From Cellvibrio sp. 79 (lineage in GTDB: Bacteria; Pseudomonadota; Gammaproteobacteria; Pseudomonadales; Cellvibrionaceae): a DNA stretch of 64,000 nt. The DNA is taken from contig MVDH01000005.1 in NCBI GenBank assembly GCA_003056245.1, positions 36,374 to 100,373 on the forward strand. Reading direction: 5' to 3'. Position 1 is the first letter of the stretch. Each line of letters opens with the position of its first letter. The notes below the pieces were generated by a model that searched no databases, was not told the DNA's origin, and saw nothing but the letters and a program-made list of their open reading frames with translations. This document shows, piece by piece, positions 61,885 to 64,000 of the stretch. The position numbers were made by a program, and so were the translations under genes.

Positions 61885-64000
61885 TCAGAAATCATTTTCT
61901 TCTTTTGACAAAATAACTTTTTCACCAGTTTCGATATCAATAGCAATTACTGCTTTTCTAAAATTTTCCAATGCGTAAAGTAGATTATTAGATTCATCAA
62001 GAGTAATCATAGATTCAAAATTAGTTCGCTCGCGCTCGCCTCCAGCAACATAATTCAGCTCGGCAATAAGATGACGGTTACCGGTGGATAATTCAACCTC
62101 AATTAATTTATTTGACCGGGCTTCCATTACGTATAATGTATTTACTCTATTATTGATTACCAGACCAGATAAAAATGCGGTGTCGCCATTGGGTAATAAC
62201 GTGCTAAAAGCCTCGCCTGTTCCAACTTCGTTATTAGAAAAAATACGTTGTTCTGCTGTGACTGGATTTACCGCAATAATGGCATGCTTTAATTCATCCA
62301 ACTGAGCTCCTGTAGCAAATAAATATCTATTATTTGCTTTATCAAAAACCCCTCCTCTAGCACCAAATAGTTTATCTGCGTCGGTAAGGAATTCATCTTC
62401 TACATCATGTAATAACGTCAGATTTTTACTATTTAAATCAAAAGAATACAGTGGGTTAGCCCAAGTACGAGAATATTGGGCTTCTATAAGCTTAATATTA
62501 TCGGGGTTACTATTATCAATAATTAATGATCTCGGGCTGTTCTGTCTGAACTTTAGATATGGTGCATCAAATGACTCAACGTCCAATTTATCATCCAGCG
62601 ACAATCTGAATATTATTCGATCATTTGAATTTCTAGCTCTTCCGTATAACTGGTTTGATTTTTTTTCAATGACCATGGCACTCATATCATAAATATTAAA
62701 ATCTGCTAAACGGGCAAAAAGCGAACGTTTTCCTGAGTTTACATTGATCGCAATAAGATCCTCAGTGTAAGTGTCACCAATTATTAATTGATTGTTTTTT
62801 TCGTCATACACAATACCGTCAATCGATGTTTCAAATTGTAGGTCTTCATCTGGAAAAGCACTTTTGACATCCGCTTGTCTCACCGTGACTTTATTGGCAT
62901 TCGCGGTGAGCGTGGTGTTATTGCGATCATCCGTCGCAATGACTTTAATTTCATTTTCTGCATTCGCCGTTAATGGAATAGTGGCGGTCCAGCTGGAGAA
63001 ATCTTTTACGCCGTTGGTTTCGGATTTGGGTGTGGCGTCAACTTCGGTAGAACCGACTACCAGTTTTACGGCAGTAATCCCGTGTTCATCGCTCGCCGTA
63101 CCCCGCACTTTTACGCTGTTGGCTTCACTCATGGTGTAGGGCGTGGGGAATTTGAATTCGGCCACCGGTGCACTGTCATCATCCATAGTGGTGATGACGT
63201 AGGTACCACTCACCCCACCGATGGTTAATACCGCTTCACGGGTTAATTCAGTGCCGTTGGCCGCCGTGGTTTTTACACTCACGGTATCGTTCACTACAAC
63301 AGTCCCGGCTGCCGAGGTAAAGGCACCGCCATTGATGGAATACTCTCCGCCGGTAATCGACACAGGTACAGTGGTATCAATCCCTTTCACGGTAATGGCA
63401 TCCGAGGTGTAAGCAGTATTGATCGCCGCACCGGTTTTGGTGGTAAAGCTGAAGGCATCCGGGGTTGAATCGGGCAAGGTAGTCACACTGAACCCGGCAC
63501 CCACACCACCCACCGTTAATTGGGCGGTGGTGGTGGTACTGTGATTGGCAGAAGCGACCAATTTGACCGCAACCGTTTGCGCGGCGGTAACTGTACCAGC
63601 GGCTGCCGTAAACGCACCGCCATTAATAGAATACTCACCACCGGTAATCGATACCGGCACCGCAATATCAAAACCGGACAACGTCACTGCAGCGGAAGTC
63701 ACTGTCGCACCCAGTGCCGCATTGGTCACCGGTGCCAGGGTAAATCCAGCAGGAGTCACATCAGCAAGAGTCGTCACTGAAAATGTTGCACTCACCCCGC
63801 CGACGGTGACGGTCGCCGATTTGGCGGTATTGGTTTTATCCGAAGCCGTTACGCGCACCACGAGCGACTGACCATTGGAAATTTTGCTGGCAGCAGAGGT
63901 GAACGCGGCACCATTAATGGAATACTCGCCACCGGAAATAGAAACACTGGCATCGGCATCGATACCGCTGATGGTAACGGCAGGGGAAGATACAGCGGCA
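61885..64000 (-). CDS. Large Ig-repeat and beta-propeller surface protein (partial, runs off window)
   Basis: The reading frame is open to the right edge of the window, so the N terminus lies outside. The visible 704 residues begin with tandem Ig-like modules of about 97 residues (repeated motif PVSITGGEYSINGGAFT and TVGGVSATFSVTTL; three copies plus a partial at the edge). A bacterial Ig-like module follows (VKVRGTASDEHGITAVKLVV), then a C-terminal beta-propeller-like domain of about 330 residues with repeated blades (DGIVYDEKNNQLIIGDTYTE, GGVFDKANNRYLFATGAQL, MITLDESNNLLYALENFRK). It is probably a secreted or surface protein; propellers of this type bind ligands or hydrolyse lactones. It ends 45 bases before the effector gene, so it may head that operon. 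Confidence 0.8.
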   Translation of the reverse strand, partial: AAVSSPAVTISGIDADASVSISGGEYSINGAAFTSAASKISNGQSLVVRVTASDKTNTAKSATVTVGGVSATFSVTTLADVTPAGFTLAPVTNAALGATVTSAAVTLSGFDIAVPVSITGGEYSINGGAFTAAAGTVTAAQTVAVKLVASANHSTTTTAQLTVGGVGAGFSVTTLPDSTPDAFSFTTKTGAAINTAYTSDAITVKGIDTTVPVSITGGEYSINGGAFTSAAGTVVVNDTVSVKTTAANGTELTREAVLTIGGVSGTYVITTMDDDSAPVAEFKFPTPYTMSEANSVKVRGTASDEHGITAVKLVVGSTEVDATPKSETNGVKDFSSWTATIPLTANAENEIKVIATDDRNNTTLTANANKVTVRQADVKSAFPDEDLQFETSIDGIVYDEKNNQLIIGDTYTEDLIAINVNSGKRSLFARLADFNIYDMSAMVIEKKSNQLYGRARNSNDRIIFRLSLDDKLDVESFDAPYLKFRQNSPRSLIIDNSNPDNIKLIEAQYSRTWANPLYSFDLNSKNLTLLHDVEDEFLTDADKLFGARGGVFDKANNRYLFATGAQLDELKHAIIAVNPVTAEQRIFSNNEVGTGEAFSTLLPNGDTAFLSGLVINNRVNTLYVMEARSNKLIEVELSTGNRHLIAELNYVAGGERERTNFESMITLDESNNLLYALENFRKAVIAIDIETGEKVILSKEENDF

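Noticed and set aside
1..64000. tRNA, rRNA or CRISPR loci
   Set aside because: I scanned for cloverleaf-type sequences, conserved rRNA stretches and short regularly spaced repeats and recognised none.

Overview
The window looks like a chromosome segment of a Gram-negative gammaproteobacterium. Cellvibrio or a close relative of the Cellvibrionaceae fits best: moderate GC, secreted polysaccharide-degrading enzymes (GH5-type, GH49-type, a CBM6 module), a TonB receptor, TonB/ExbB/ExbD energisers, a two-partner secretion exoprotein and type VI secretion (T6SS) accessory genes. The assignment rests on gene content and recalled protein families, not on a search.

Layout. 1-2,989: the tail of an unidentified gene, then a four-gene ExbB-ExbD-ExbD-TonB-like operon. 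2,990-8,595: a decayed stretch with a frameshifted secreted zinc metallopeptidase plus a separate propeptide-like gene, a 5'-truncated and frameshifted Rhs fragment, and a HAD hydrolase remnant. 8,596-10,585: a DeoR-family regulator and MFS transporter operon with candidate operators. 10,861-11,155: a structured region ending in an orphan terminator (possible sRNA). 11,298-14,595: a GH5-like enzyme, an acyltransferase and a DUF3087 protein. 14,908-20,742: a 1,944-aa DUF4011/helicase/nuclease protein of the type found in defence regions. 21,140-25,665: a phage-type C4 antisense-RNA-like module with a small gene that has a second copy 4 kb away, a cold-shock protein, small membrane proteins, a Crp/Fnr regulator and a ferritin-like protein.

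25,680-33,217: a sensor kinase, response regulator and TonB-dependent receptor operon. The receptor reading frame is continuous with the tail of a frameshifted GH49 glucanase gene. 33,941-41,713: a T6SS Hcp/VgrG island (hcp, vgrG, DUF6484, DUF2169, DUF4150 PAAR-like, TIGR02270-like) whose downstream end has decayed into a ketosynthase-like pseudogene, a broken small gene and three short genes that may be immunity or effector remnants. 41,912-58,521: a two-partner secretion pair with a 4,878-aa exoprotein carrying seven tandem repeats of about 150 residues. 59,101-64,000: a probable effector with two tandem paralogous immunity-like genes, and an Ig-repeat/beta-propeller surface protein that runs off the window.

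How it fits together: most of the window concerns the cell surface and competition (T6SS spike cargo, Rhs remnant, TpsA/TpsB, effector-immunity genes), mixed with polysaccharide utilisation. Several genes carry single-base frameshifts, three of them in short homopolymer or near-homopolymer tracts, so real decay and sequencing error must be told apart before these genes are called dead.
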